A stretch of DNA of 64,000 bases. Source: Bradyrhizobium diazoefficiens (lineage in GTDB: Bacteria > Pseudomonadota > Alphaproteobacteria > Rhizobiales > Xanthobacteraceae). Below, piece after piece: positions 34,600 to 44,534 of this stretch (position 1 is its first letter; each line of letters begins with the position of its first letter). Below the pieces are notes generated by a model. The model ran no database searches and was not told the origin of the DNA. It saw only the letters and a program-made list of their open reading frames with translations. The stretch lies in NCBI RefSeq assembly GCF_018131015.1, contig NZ_JAFCJJ010000021.1, positions 51,584 through 115,583 on the forward strand. Direction: 5' to 3'. The position numbers and the translations under genes were made by a program.

Positions 34600-35403
34600 A
34601 TGGAAGACAAGGGTCGCGAATCCGACCATCTGATGCTGATCACGCCGGAGCGGGTGTTTTATGCCGGCCTGCTTGGACGCCCGCGCAAGCGGACGCCCGG
34701 TTGCTGCCATGTCTATGTTGCGGTCAAGGGCAGCCTGCATCTGACGATCGACGATGCCTTCGCCACCGGCGAGCTGTTCGTGACCCTGCCGAACCAGCGG
34801 CATTCCATCGCCAGCGACTACCGCACCGCAATCAGCGTGACGCTCGAGCCCGAGAGCATGCCGGATGGCGTGCTGGAAGCTCTAGCCCAGCGGCTGATGG
34901 GGCCGGATCGCGCCGTCTATGCCCGCAAGATTCTCGCCGCCTACGCGCTGCTGCGCCAGCGCCGCTACGGCGACATCACCACCGCCGAATTCGACGAGAT
35001 GTGCTTTGGCGAGGCGCTGCCGCGCCGCGTGCTCGACCCGCGCGTGACGCGCGCGGTCGCCCGCATCGAGCGTTTCTCCGGCGAGCCGCTGACGGCGGAT
35101 ACGTGCGCGGCGGAAGCCGGTCTTTCGGCCTCGCGCTTCCTGCATCTGTTCAAGGAGGAGACCGGCATCTCGTTCCGCTCCTTCCGCGCCTGGAAGCGCG
35201 CGCGGTACCTGCTGCACTTCGCCAACCAGGACCTCAATCTCGCCCATCTCGCGCAGGACATCGGTTATCCGGACAGCACCCATTTCAGCCATTCGATCCG
35301 CCGCTTCTACGGTCTGAAGCCGCGCGCGATCTTCGTCGGCTCGCGCGACCTTGCAATCTATCGCAGCAGCGAGACGGTGAGGGAGCTCGCGGAAGCGAGC
35401 TAG
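34600..35403 (+). CDS. AraC-family transcriptional regulator
   Basis: A 267-residue regulator: N-terminal beta-barrel-like sensing part (about 15-90), linker, and a C-terminal double helix-turn-helix (about 155-255) with DIGYPDSTHFSHSIRRFYG as the second half. AGGAGGG stands just before ATG 34600, ruling out longer in-frame starts. It follows the dehydrogenase/GST operon after 176 bp. The likely targets are the surrounding acyl-CoA genes, and the nested repeat at 31199 is a candidate site; both are inferences. Confidence 0.9.
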   Translation: MEDKGRESDHLMLITPERVFYAGLLGRPRKRTPGCCHVYVAVKGSLHLTIDDAFATGELFVTLPNQRHSIASDYRTAISVTLEPESMPDGVLEALAQRLMGPDRAVYARKILAAYALLRQRRYGDITTAEFDEMCFGEALPRRVLDPRVTRAVARIERFSGEPLTADTCAAEAGLSASRFLHLFKEETGISFRSFRAWKRARYLLHFANQDLNLAHLAQDIGYPDSTHFSHSIRRFYGLKPRAIFVGSRDLAIYRSSETVRELAEAS

Positions 35404-35412
35404 CGTCAAGTC

Positions 35413-35502
35413 GTAGGGTGGGCAAAGCAAAGCGTGCCCACCATTCTCTCCTAGCGTCTAAAACATGGTGGGCACGGCGCAGAGCGCCTTTGCCCACCCT
35501 AC
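35413..35502. repeat. Dispersed palindromic repeat, family B, copy 2
   Basis: Same ends as the copy at 8681 (GTAGGGTGGGCAAA / TTTGCCCACCCTAC) with inner arms GTGCCCACCAT / ATGGTGGGCAC. It starts 9 bp after the AraC stop. Confidence 0.85.
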
Positions 35503-35615
35503 CATTTCGCCCATTTTTCCAGCTTCTCCGCGCAAGAAGCCGCATGTCGCGCGTCACATGATCGCAGGCGTTGAATTGTCAACCTGCGAGACATCCAGGA
35601 CATGAGCGTCAAGGC

Positions 35616-36482
35616 ATGAGCGACAAGGCCGTCATCACCTGCGCGCTGAACGGCGTGCTCACCGACCCGAAGCAGCACAACGTGCCGGTCACGCCGGAGC
35701 AGATGGCGCGCGAGGCGAAGGCTGCGTTCGACGCCGGCGCCTCCGTCATGCACATCCATCTGCGCCAGCAGGTGCCGAACAAGGGACACCTGCCGTCCTG
35801 GGAGGTCAGTGTCAGCAAGGAGATCCAGCAGGCGATCCGCGAAGCCTGCCCCGGCGTCATCATCAACCACACCTCGGGCGTCTCCGGGCCGAACTATAGT
35901 GGCGCGCTCGACTGCATCCGCGAGACGAAGCCGGAGATCGCGGCCTGCAACGCCGGCTCGCTGAATTATCTGAAGGTGAAGGCCGACAATACCTGGGCCT
36001 GGCCGCCGATGATGTTCGACAACGCGGTCGAGAAGGTAAAGGACTATCTCGACGTCATGAACGCGGTCGGCACCATTCCCGAGTTCGAATGTTTCGACGT
36101 CGGCATCGTCCGCTGCGTCGGCATGTACCACCAGGTCGGCATGTACAAGGGGCCGCTCGAGTACAACTTCGTGATGGGGGTCGCCTCCGGCATGCCGGCG
36201 GATGCGGAGCTGCTGCCGATCCTGATCAAGCTGAAGCGCCCCGAGGCGCATTGGCAGGTCACCGCGATCGGCCGCGAGGAGATCTGGCCGCTGCATCAGC
36301 GCTGCGCCGAGCTCGGTGGCCATTTGCGCACCGGTCTCGAGGACACCTTCTATCTCGCCGACGGCAAGAAGGTGACGTCGAACGGCCAGCTCATCGAAGC
36401 GGTGGCCGCCTGCGCCCGTCGCGCGGGCCGCGAGATCGCGAGCCCGGCGGAGGCGCGGAAGATCTTTGGGACGAATCGTTAA
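35616..36482 (+). CDS. Beta-keto acid cleavage enzyme (BKACE/Kce family)
   Basis: A 288-residue DUF849-type TIM barrel. The zinc-binding histidines are His46 and His48 in MHIHLR, the same numbers as in the characterised 3-keto-5-aminohexanoate cleavage enzyme. The family condenses a beta-keto acid with acetyl-CoA to give acetoacetate and a new acyl-CoA. The natural keto acid differs between members and cannot be read here. It is the first of three catabolic genes in the same direction, before the acyl-CoA carboxylase, and a palindromic repeat follows its stop by 9 bp. The downstream in-frame ATG 35616 gives the normal family N-terminus. Confidence 0.9.
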   Translation: MSDKAVITCALNGVLTDPKQHNVPVTPEQMAREAKAAFDAGASVMHIHLRQQVPNKGHLPSWEVSVSKEIQQAIREACPGVIINHTSGVSGPNYSGALDCIRETKPEIAACNAGSLNYLKVKADNTWAWPPMMFDNAVEKVKDYLDVMNAVGTIPEFECFDVGIVRCVGMYHQVGMYKGPLEYNFVMGVASGMPADAELLPILIKLKRPEAHWQVTAIGREEIWPLHQRCAELGGHLRTGLEDTFYLADGKKVTSNGQLIEAVAACARRAGREIASPAEARKIFGTNR

Positions 36483-36491
36483 ACACACACC

Positions 36492-36589
36492 GTCATTCCG
36501 GGATGGCCCGAAGGGCCAGGCCCGGAATCCATACTCCCGATGGTGGTTATGGATTCCGGGCTCGCGACTTCGTCGCGCCCCGGAATGAC
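36492..36589. repeat. Dispersed palindromic repeat, family D
   Basis: A 98-bp palindrome with ends GTCATTCCGGGATGG / CCCCGGAATGAC and inner arms GGCCCGGAATCCATA / TATGGATTCCGGGC. It lies between the keto acid cleavage enzyme (9 bp after its stop) and the carboxylase gene (15 bp before its start). Confidence 0.85.
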
Positions 36590-36604
36590 GACTGGGGAAG
36601 AGTC

Positions 36605-38221
36605 ATGTCCATTCTCGAAAACACCATTTTCCCCGGCAGCGCGTCCTACCACGCCAATCGTGATGGCATGCTCGGTCTCATCGACCGCATGCGCGCGCTG
36701 GAGGAGCGCACGCGCGCGGCATCGGCGGCGGCAAAGGACCGCTTCCACAAGCGCGGGCAGCTTTTGCCGCGCGAGCGCGTCGCGCTGGTGCTCGATCCCG
36801 GCGCGCCCTTCATCGAGCTGTCGACGCTCGCCGGCTACATGTTCGACGTGCCGGATGCGAACAAGAGCGTGCCCGGCGGCGGCGTCATCGCCGGCATCGG
36901 TTTCGTCTCTGGCGTCCGCTGCATGGTCAGCGCCAATGACGCCGGCATCGACGCCGGTGCGCTGCAGCCTTACGGCCTCGACAAGACACTGCAGGTGCAG
37001 GAGCTCGCGCTGGAGAACAAGCTGCCTTACGTCCAGCTCGTCGAGAGCGCCGGTGCCAATCTGCTGCGGTACCGCGTCGAGGACTTCGTTCGCGGCGGCA
37101 ACATCTTTCGCAATCTCGCGCGGCTCTCGGCGGCGGGCCTGCCGGTCGTCACCGTGACGCATGGCTCCTCCACGGCGGGCGGCGCCTACCAGACCGGCCT
37201 GTCCGACTACATCGTCATGGTCCGTGGCCGCACCCGCGCCTTCCTCGCCGGCCCGCCCCTGCTCAAGGCCGCGACCGGCGAGATCGCGACCGAGGAGGAG
37301 CTCGGCGGCGCCGAGATGCACACGCAGATCTCGGGCCTTGGCGACTACCTCGCCGAGGACGACCGCGATGCGCTGCGTATCGCCCGCGAGATCATGGCGG
37401 CGCTGGAATGGGAGCGGCCGGGACGGGTGCCTTCGCAGTTCAAGCCGCCGCGCTACGATCAGGACGAGCTGCTCGGCATCATGCCGATGGACCACAAGCG
37501 CCCGGTGGACATGAAGCAGGTCATCGCGCGCATCGTCGACGATTCCGACTTCACCGAGATGGCGCCGAATTACGGCCCGGCCACCGTCTGCGGCCATGCC
37601 CGCATCGAGGGCCAGGCCATCGGCATCATCACCAACAACGGCCCGCTCGATCCGGCCGGCGCCAACAAGGCGACGCATTTCATCCAGGTCTGCTGCCAGA
37701 CCCGCACGCCGCTGCTCTATCTCAACAACACCACCGGCTACATGGTAGGCCGAGCCTATGAAGAAGGCGGCATGATCAAGCACGGCTCGAAGATGATCCA
37801 GGCCGTGACCTCGGCGACGGTGCCGCAGATCACGATCTATTGCGGCGCCTCTTTCGGCGCCGGCAATTACGGCATGTGCGGGCGCGGCTTCCATCCGCGC
37901 TTCTGCTTCTCCTGGCCGAACGCCAAGACCGCCGTGATGGGCGGCGAGCAGGCCGCCGAGACCATGGCGATCGTGACCGAGGCCGCCGCCGCGCGCCGCG
38001 GCAAGCCGATCGAGAAGGACAAGCTGGACGCCATGAAGGCGCAGATCGTCGGCGTCTTCGATGGCCAGATGGACGTGTTCTCCACCAGCGCCCGCGTGCT
38101 CGACGACGGCGTCATCGATCCGCGCGACACCCGCGCGGTCCTCTCCGAGGTTCTCGCGATCTGCCGCGAGGGCGACAACCGAACGCCACAGCGCATGCAA
38201 TTCTCGGTGGCCCGCCCATGA
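36605..38221 (+). CDS. Acyl-CoA carboxylase, carboxyltransferase (beta) subunit
   Basis: A 538-residue carboxyltransferase with N- and C-terminal crotonase-like halves. The acyl-CoA-binding and biotin-binding oxyanion regions are visible as GSSTAGGAYQTG (near 185) and ASFGAGNYGMCG (near 415). Length and sequence fit the methylcrotonyl-/geranyl-/propionyl-CoA carboxylase group; Phe or Tyr at the pocket cannot be assigned safely by eye. It transfers CO2 from biotin of the alpha subunit to the acyl-CoA. Its TGA overlaps the next ATG (ATGA), so both subunits are made together. Confidence 0.9.
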   Translation: MSILENTIFPGSASYHANRDGMLGLIDRMRALEERTRAASAAAKDRFHKRGQLLPRERVALVLDPGAPFIELSTLAGYMFDVPDANKSVPGGGVIAGIGFVSGVRCMVSANDAGIDAGALQPYGLDKTLQVQELALENKLPYVQLVESAGANLLRYRVEDFVRGGNIFRNLARLSAAGLPVVTVTHGSSTAGGAYQTGLSDYIVMVRGRTRAFLAGPPLLKAATGEIATEEELGGAEMHTQISGLGDYLAEDDRDALRIAREIMAALEWERPGRVPSQFKPPRYDQDELLGIMPMDHKRPVDMKQVIARIVDDSDFTEMAPNYGPATVCGHARIEGQAIGIITNNGPLDPAGANKATHFIQVCCQTRTPLLYLNNTTGYMVGRAYEEGGMIKHGSKMIQAVTSATVPQITIYCGASFGAGNYGMCGRGFHPRFCFSWPNAKTAVMGGEQAAETMAIVTEAAAARRGKPIEKDKLDAMKAQIVGVFDGQMDVFSTSARVLDDGVIDPRDTRAVLSEVLAICREGDNRTPQRMQFSVARP

Positions 38222-40194
38222 GGAACGGATCTGTGCAACACCGCCCGTTCTTCAAGGTCCTGGTCGCCAATCGCGGCGAGATTGCCCTGCGCGTGATGCG
38301 CAGCGCGCGGCAACTGGGCCTTGGCGTCGTCGCGGTCTATTCGGATGCGGATCGCGATGCACTGCATGTTCGGCAGGCCGATCAGGCCGTGCGCATCGGC
38401 GAAGCGCTGCCCGCGCAGTCCTATCTCAACATTCCGGCGATCATTGCCGCCGCAAAAGCCAGCGGCGCCGACGCCGTCCATCCCGGCTATGGCTTCCTCG
38501 CCGAGAACGAGGAATTTGCGCGGGCCTGCAAGGATGCCGGCCTCGTCTTCATCGGCCCGTCGCCGCAGGCGATCGAGGCGATGGGTAACAAGGCCGGCGC
38601 CAAGGAGATCATGAAGAAGGCCGGCGTTCCTATCGTCCCCGGCTATCAGGGCACGGAGCAGGGCGACGAAATCATGCTCGCGGAAGCCAAAAAGATCGGC
38701 TTCCCCGTGATGATCAAGGCGGTTGCCGGTGGCGGCGGCCGCGGCATGCGGCTTGTGACCGATGCGGCGTCGTTTCCGGATGCGCTGCGTAGCGCGCGGT
38801 CGGAGGCGAAGGCCGCTTTTGGTGACGCAAGCGTCATCCTCGAACGCGCGATCAAAAGTCCCCGCCACATCGAGATCCAGGTGTTCGGCGACAGCCACGG
38901 CAACGCCATCCATCTCGGCGAGCGCGACTGCTCGGTGCAGCGGCGGCACCAGAAGCTGATCGAGGAGGCGCCGTCGCCCGCTGTCACGCCGGAGCTGCGT
39001 GCGAAGATGGGCGAGGTCGCGGTCGCTGCGGTGAAGGCGCTGCGTTACGAGGGTGCGGGCACGCTGGAATTCCTGCTCGATGACAGCGGTGAATTCTACT
39101 TCATGGAGATGAACACGCGCCTCCAGGTCGAGCATCCCGTGACCGAGGCGATCACCGGACTCGATCTCGTCGAGCTGCAGTTGCGCGTCGCGCGCGGCGA
39201 GCCGCTGCCAGTGAAGCAGCAGGACGTCAAGTTCTCTGGCCACGCCATCGAGGTCCGGCTCTGCTCGGAAGACGCCGCGCGCGATTTTATGCCGCAGTCC
39301 GGACGCATGGCGCGCTGGCAGGTGCCGGATGGCATCCGGGTCGAGCACGCGCTGCAATCGGGCTCGGAGATTCCGCCGTTCTACGATTCCATGATCGCCA
39401 AGGTGATTAGCCACGGCGCCACGCGCGAGGAGGCGAGAGGGCGGCTGATCGCCGGGCTGGAGCAGCTCACGGCGCTCGGCGTGACCACCAACCAGGCATT
39501 CTTGCTGTCGTGCCTGCGCCATCCCGGTTTTGCGAAAGGCGAGGCGACGACGGCGTTCATCGGTATGCATCGCGACGAGTTGCTCGCGCCGCGGGCGGAC
39601 ATCGCATTCGACACGGCACTGGCTGGCCTGCTGCTCTACGTCACCAATCCGCGCGCGCCGTCCTGGCAGGGCGGCCGAAGCCTGGCGGCGACGTTCCCTC
39701 TGCCCGCGAAGATCGAGATCGCAGGCGAGGCGCATGAGTTTGAAATCACGCGCGAGCGCGACGGCAGCTACACCGTTGCCACGGACGGTCGCCAGGAGCG
39801 GTTCGAGATCGAGCAACTCGATCCCGACGCCATCCGCTTCCGCCACGACGGCGTGATGGACAACGCAAGATACCTGCGCGACGGCGAAAGGCTCTACGTC
39901 CAGCACCGCGGTATCCCGCTCGCTGCGAGCGATCTGACGCTCGCCGCGCCCAAGGCTGCTGCGGCCAATGGCGGCGACGGCAAAGTCCGCGCCGCGATGA
40001 ACGGCCGCGTCGTCGCCGTGCTGGTCAAGCCCGGCGATCGCGTCACGGCCGGCCAGCCGGTGCTGACGCTGGAAGCGATGAAGATGGAGCACGTCCACAA
40101 GGCCGGCATCGACGGCGTCGTCGCCACCATCGACGTTGCCGAGGGCGAGCAGGTCACGACGGGACGGATCGTGGTGGAGATCGGGGCTGAGTAG
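38218..40194 (+). CDS. Acyl-CoA carboxylase, biotin carboxylase/biotin carrier (alpha) subunit
   Basis: A 658-residue alpha subunit: biotin carboxylase ATP-grasp domains (about 8-455, with LVANRGEIALRV and the glycine-rich GGGGRGMR), a linker domain, and a C-terminal biotinyl domain (about 585-658) with the biotinylated Lys622 in EAMKME. It carboxylates biotin with ATP and bicarbonate. ATG 38218 overlaps the stop of the beta subunit by four bases; a GTG at 38233 is a less likely start. The fused architecture matches methylcrotonyl- or geranyl-CoA carboxylase alpha. The other leucine-pathway genes are absent, so the substrate is left open. Confidence 0.92.
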   Translation: MRNGSVQHRPFFKVLVANRGEIALRVMRSARQLGLGVVAVYSDADRDALHVRQADQAVRIGEALPAQSYLNIPAIIAAAKASGADAVHPGYGFLAENEEFARACKDAGLVFIGPSPQAIEAMGNKAGAKEIMKKAGVPIVPGYQGTEQGDEIMLAEAKKIGFPVMIKAVAGGGGRGMRLVTDAASFPDALRSARSEAKAAFGDASVILERAIKSPRHIEIQVFGDSHGNAIHLGERDCSVQRRHQKLIEEAPSPAVTPELRAKMGEVAVAAVKALRYEGAGTLEFLLDDSGEFYFMEMNTRLQVEHPVTEAITGLDLVELQLRVARGEPLPVKQQDVKFSGHAIEVRLCSEDAARDFMPQSGRMARWQVPDGIRVEHALQSGSEIPPFYDSMIAKVISHGATREEARGRLIAGLEQLTALGVTTNQAFLLSCLRHPGFAKGEATTAFIGMHRDELLAPRADIAFDTALAGLLLYVTNPRAPSWQGGRSLAATFPLPAKIEIAGEAHEFEITRERDGSYTVATDGRQERFEIEQLDPDAIRFRHDGVMDNARYLRDGERLYVQHRGIPLAASDLTLAAPKAAAANGGDGKVRAAMNGRVVAVLVKPGDRVTAGQPVLTLEAMKMEHVHKAGIDGVVATIDVAEGEQVTTGRIVVEIGAE

Positions 40195-40212
40195 CGCCGC
40201 AACCGCGGTCTC

Positions 40213-40300
40213 GTAGGGTGGGCAAAAGCGCGGAGCGCCGTGCCCACCTTTGCCCGTGATGGATACAGATCGTGGGCACGCTTCGCTTTGCCCACCCTAC
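40213..40300. repeat. Dispersed palindromic repeat, family B, copy 3
   Basis: An 88-bp member with ends GTAGGGTGGGCAAA / TTTGCCCACCCTAC, starting 18 bp after the carboxylase alpha stop. Its right end directly abuts the gene remnant beginning at 40301. Confidence 0.85.
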
Positions 40301-40478
40301 GGGACTGGCACGCTCGGCGTGCCGCTCGGCGGCGTGGTGCTCTTCTACGTGCTGGCCAAGCTGTTCGAACTCGGCGACGCGACCGTGTTCGAAGCGACAG
40401 GGCACCTTGTCTCGGGTCACACGCTCAAGCATCTGACGGCCGCGCTGGCGGCCTGGCCGGTGATCCCTGCGCTCCGGC

Positions 40479-40507
<29 letters not shown>
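40301..40507 (+). pseudogene. C-terminal remnant of an integral membrane protein
   Basis: About 68 codons are open to TGA 40505-40507. They encode a hydrophobic segment (GVVLFYVLAKL) and then LVSGHTLKHLTAALAA, which resembles the C-terminal end of ceramidase-like multi-pass membrane proteins, where a conserved His-rich SGHxLKH stretch occurs. No upstream part of such a gene exists; the preceding sequence is the palindromic repeat, and the only in-frame start is inside it. The last 29 bp overlap the end of the convergent ABC ATPase gene. The homology call is from memory of the motif and moderate. Confidence 0.5.
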
Positions 40508-41461
<954 letters not shown>

Positions 41462-41465
<4 letters not shown>

Positions 41466-42469
41466 GCCACCTCCGCTACGTCAGCCGCGCGCCAGCAGGC
41501 GGCGAGATGCCCGCCGCCCCGGTCTTCAAGCGGCGGATATTCGGCCTCGCAACGCTTGATGGCGAGACGGCAGCGCGGCGCGAAGGCGCAGCCCTGCGGC
41601 AGCCGCACCAGCGACGGCACCGTCCCGGGGATTTCGTTCAGCCGCGGCTGCGCCGCGACCCCGGTCGCTGGCACGGCCGGGATCGAGGCCATCAGGCCGC
41701 GCGTGTAGGGATGCTTCGGCGCGGCGAACAGCGCCTCGACGCTGGCCTCCTCGACCTTCCGGCCCGCATACATCACGATCACGCGCTGCGCCGTCTGCGC
41801 GACGACGCCGAGATCGTGCGTAATCAGCACGAGCCCGGTGCCGAGCTCCTTTTGGAGGTCGAGGATCAGCGCCAGGATCTGGGCCTGGATGGTGACGTCG
41901 AGCGCGGTGGTCGGCTCGTCCGCGATCAAGAGCGCCGGCCGGCACGCCAGCGCCATCGCGATCATCGCGCGCTGGCGCATGCCGCCGGAGAGCTGGTGCG
42001 GATATTCGCGCGCCCGCCGCGCCGGTTCAGGAATGCGCACCAGGCGGAGCATCTCGATCGCGATGTCCCCGGCCGCTTTCGAGGACAGGTTCCGGTGCAG
42101 CCGCACGGCCTCGACGATCTGGTCACCGATCCGCATCACCGGATTGAGCGAGGTCATCGGCTCCTGGAAGATCATGGAGATGCGGTTGCCCCGGATCGCG
42201 CGCATCTCCGCCTCGTCCAGCGCAAGGAGATCGGTGCCTTCGAGCGACACGGAGCCGCCCACGATGCGGCCGGGCGGGTCGGGCACGAGCCGCATCAGCG
42301 ACAGCGCGGTCACGCTCTTGCCGCAGCCGGACTCGCCGACGATCGCGAGCGTCTCGCCGCGCTTCACGGTGAAGGAGATGTCGTCGACGGCCTTGAACAG
42401 GCCGGAATTGGTGAAGAACACCGTCTTCAGGTTCTTCACGTCGAGCACGAGATCGGAGGTATCAGCCAT
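41462..42469 (-). CDS. Peptide/nickel-type ABC transporter ATPase (DppD-like)
   Basis: A 335-residue ATPase with Walker A GESGCGKSV, signature LSGGMRQR, Walker B LIADEP and the same C-terminal cysteine-containing extension (CAFAPRC). ATG 42469 shares one base with the stop of the upstream permease and its own stop overlaps the next ATG by four bases, so all ATPase and permease products are translationally coupled. Longer in-frame starts lie within the permease gene and were rejected. Confidence 0.93.
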
Positions 42470-43362
42470 CAGCCGCGCTGCCGGGGATCGAGGACGTCGC
42501 GCAGGGCGTCGCCGAACAGATTGGCGCCGAACACAGCGAGGCTGATGGCGATACCTGGGAAGATCACGAGCCACGGCGCGGTGCGGACATATTCGGCGGC
42601 GGATTCGGAGAGCATGCGGCCCCAGGACGGATATGGCTCGGGAATGCCGAGGCCAAGGAAGGAGAGCGAGGCTTCGGTCAGGATGGTCGAGCCGAGCTGG
42701 GCGGTCGCCAGCACGATCAGCGGCGCCAGCGTGTTCGGCAGCACATGACGGAGCGCGATGCGGGTCTCGCTCATGCCGATCGATTTTGCGGCCTCGACGA
42801 ATGGTTGCTCGCGCAGCGCCAGCGTGTTGGCACGGATGACGCGCGACACGGTCGGAATCAGCGGAATGGCGATCGCGATGATGACGTTTGGCAAGGACGG
42901 GCCGAGCGCCGCGGTCATGATCAGGGCCAGCACCAGCAGCGGCAGCGCCTGGAGAACATCCGAAACGCGCTGGAACACGAGGTCGACCCAGCCGGAGAGA
43001 TAGCCGGAGGTCAGCCCCACGATCACCCCGATCGTGCCGCCGAGCGCAGTCGAGCCGATGCCGACCGCGAGCGAGATGCGCGCGCCGTGGATGATGCGGC
43101 TGAACACGTCGCGGCCGAAGGAATCGGTGCCCATCCAGTGGGCCGCGCTCGGACGCGCCAGCGCGTGTGCGGCATCGACGCTCAGCGGATCGAAGCGGGC
43201 GAGAAAATCGGCGAAGACCGCGGTCAGCACGAACAGCGTCATGATGACGAGCCCGGCCGCCCCCAGCACGTGCCGCTGCGCCAGGAACAGCACGCGCCGC
43301 CAGCCGCCGGTCGCGTGCGCCCCTGCCCGTCTCAGTTCAACGTCGAAGTCGATCGCGGCCAT
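42469..43362 (-). CDS. Peptide/nickel-type ABC transporter permease (DppC-like)
   Basis: A 297-residue inner-membrane permease with about six membrane segments and the EAA loop (EAAKSIGMSETRIALRHVLPN, about 200-220) that contacts the ATPases. An N-terminal OppC-type segment precedes the first long helix. ATG 43362 was chosen because an upstream start runs into palindromic repeat F, whose translation is low-complexity Pro/Arg. Second permease of the importer operon. Confidence 0.92.
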   Translation of the reverse strand: MAAIDFDVELRRAGAHATGGWRRVLFLAQRHVLGAAGLVIMTLFVLTAVFADFLARFDPLSVDAAHALARPSAAHWMGTDSFGRDVFSRIIHGARISLAVGIGSTALGGTIGVIVGLTSGYLSGWVDLVFQRVSDVLQALPLLVLALIMTAALGPSLPNVIIAIAIPLIPTVSRVIRANTLALREQPFVEAAKSIGMSETRIALRHVLPNTLAPLIVLATAQLGSTILTEASLSFLGLGIPEPYPSWGRMLSESAAEYVRTAPWLVIFPGIAISLAVFGANLFGDALRDVLDPRQRG

Positions 43363-43370
43363 ATCGCTAC

Positions 43371-43514
43371 CTTTCCCCTCTCCCCGCCTGCGGGGAGAGG
43401 GTCGGGGTGAGGGGGGCTCTCCACGGGGAAGGTGAGAGATGGACTCGTGGAGAATCCCCCTCACCCGGATTGCTGCGCAATCCGACCTCTCCCCGCAAGC
43501 GGGGAGAGGTGAAG
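43371..43514. repeat. Dispersed palindromic repeat, family F, inside the importer operon
   Basis: About 144 bp with two strong local hairpins, CCTCTCCCCGCCTGCGGGGAGAGG (43377-43400) and its near-complementary counterpart (43485-43510), plus pairing inner arms GGTGAGGGGG / CCCCCTCACC. It fills the gap between two permease genes: 36 bp after the dppB stop and 8 bp before the dppC start. Confidence 0.85.
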
Positions 43515-43550
43515 GAACGCGCGGGCGCTGTGTGAACGAAAATCATTCCA

Positions 43551-44498
43551 TCAGTCCGTGTACCGGATGCGCGGATCGAACACCGCGTAGAGCATGTCCA
43601 CCGTGAAGTTCGCGAACACCACCACCACCGCGATGAACATCACGAGGTTCTGCACGATCGGGTAGTCCCGCCAACGGATCGCCTCGACCAGGAAGCGCGC
43701 GACGCCGGGGATGTTGAACACGGTCTCGGTGACGATCAGGCCGCCGATCAGGAACGCCGCCTCGATGCCGATCACGGTGATGACGGGCAGGATCGCGTTC
43801 TTTAGCGCGTGGTGATAGTTCACCGCGGCGTCCGAGGCGCCCTTGGCGCGCGCGGTGCGGATATAGTCCTGCCGCAGCACCTCCAGCATCGAGGAGCGGG
43901 TGATGCGCATGGTCAGCGCCGAGCTGCGGAAGCCGACCACGGCGGCGGGCACGGCATAGGTCGCGAAGGCTTCCAGCCAGGTCTGCGGATTGGGATTGAA
44001 GATCGGCATCTGCCCGAACATCGCCACCGAGGCGGTGAGAATCAGCAGGCCAAGCCAGAACGAGGGCAGCGACAAGCCGCTGAGACTGACCACGCGCAGC
44101 GCATAGTCGAGCCGCGATCCCTGCTTCACCGCGCTGATGACGCCGAGCGGAATGCCGATGGAGGCCGAGAACAGCAGCGCCAGCCCCGCGAGCCGCGCCG
44201 TGATCGGGATCCGCGGCAAGATCTCCTGGAGCGCGGGTTTCTCGGAGACGTAGGAGTAGCCGAAATCGCCGCGCAGAAAGCCGCTGATCCAGTGCCAGTA
44301 TTGCACGATCAGCGGCTGGTCGATGCCGAGCTCCTTCTCCAGACTGGCCTTGTCGGCGGGATCGACGTAGCCGGCCGCGGCAAACAGGATGTCGACGATG
44401 TTGCCGGGGACGATGCGCAGCAGGAAGAAGATGACGACCGAGATCCCGAACAGGGTCACGAGCATCAGGAACAGGCGCCGCACCAGATAGGCAAACAT
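43551..44498 (-). CDS. Peptide/nickel-type ABC transporter permease (DppB-like)
   Basis: A 315-residue permease with six predicted membrane segments, the OppB-type N-terminus (LVRRLFLMLVTLFGISVVIFFLLR region) and the EAA loop near 205-225 (ARAKGASDAAVNYHHALKN). GGAGGCG precedes ATG 44498, 36 bp after the binding-protein stop. With the DppC-like permease it forms the membrane channel of the importer. Confidence 0.92.
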   Translation of the reverse strand: MFAYLVRRLFLMLVTLFGISVVIFFLLRIVPGNIVDILFAAAGYVDPADKASLEKELGIDQPLIVQYWHWISGFLRGDFGYSYVSEKPALQEILPRIPITARLAGLALLFSASIGIPLGVISAVKQGSRLDYALRVVSLSGLSLPSFWLGLLILTASVAMFGQMPIFNPNPQTWLEAFATYAVPAAVVGFRSSALTMRITRSSMLEVLRQDYIRTARAKGASDAAVNYHHALKNAILPVITVIGIEAAFLIGGLIVTETVFNIPGVARFLVEAIRWRDYPIVQNLVMFIAVVVVFANFTVDMLYAVFDPRIRYTD

Positions 44499-44534
44499 GC
44501 ATCGCCTCCAGTCGAACCCGCCCGCCGCGCGCCG

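Noticed and set aside
36479..38200. 573-codon open frame opposite the carboxyltransferase
   Set aside because: Codon-phase shadow in high-GC DNA; no recognisable domain or ribosome site.
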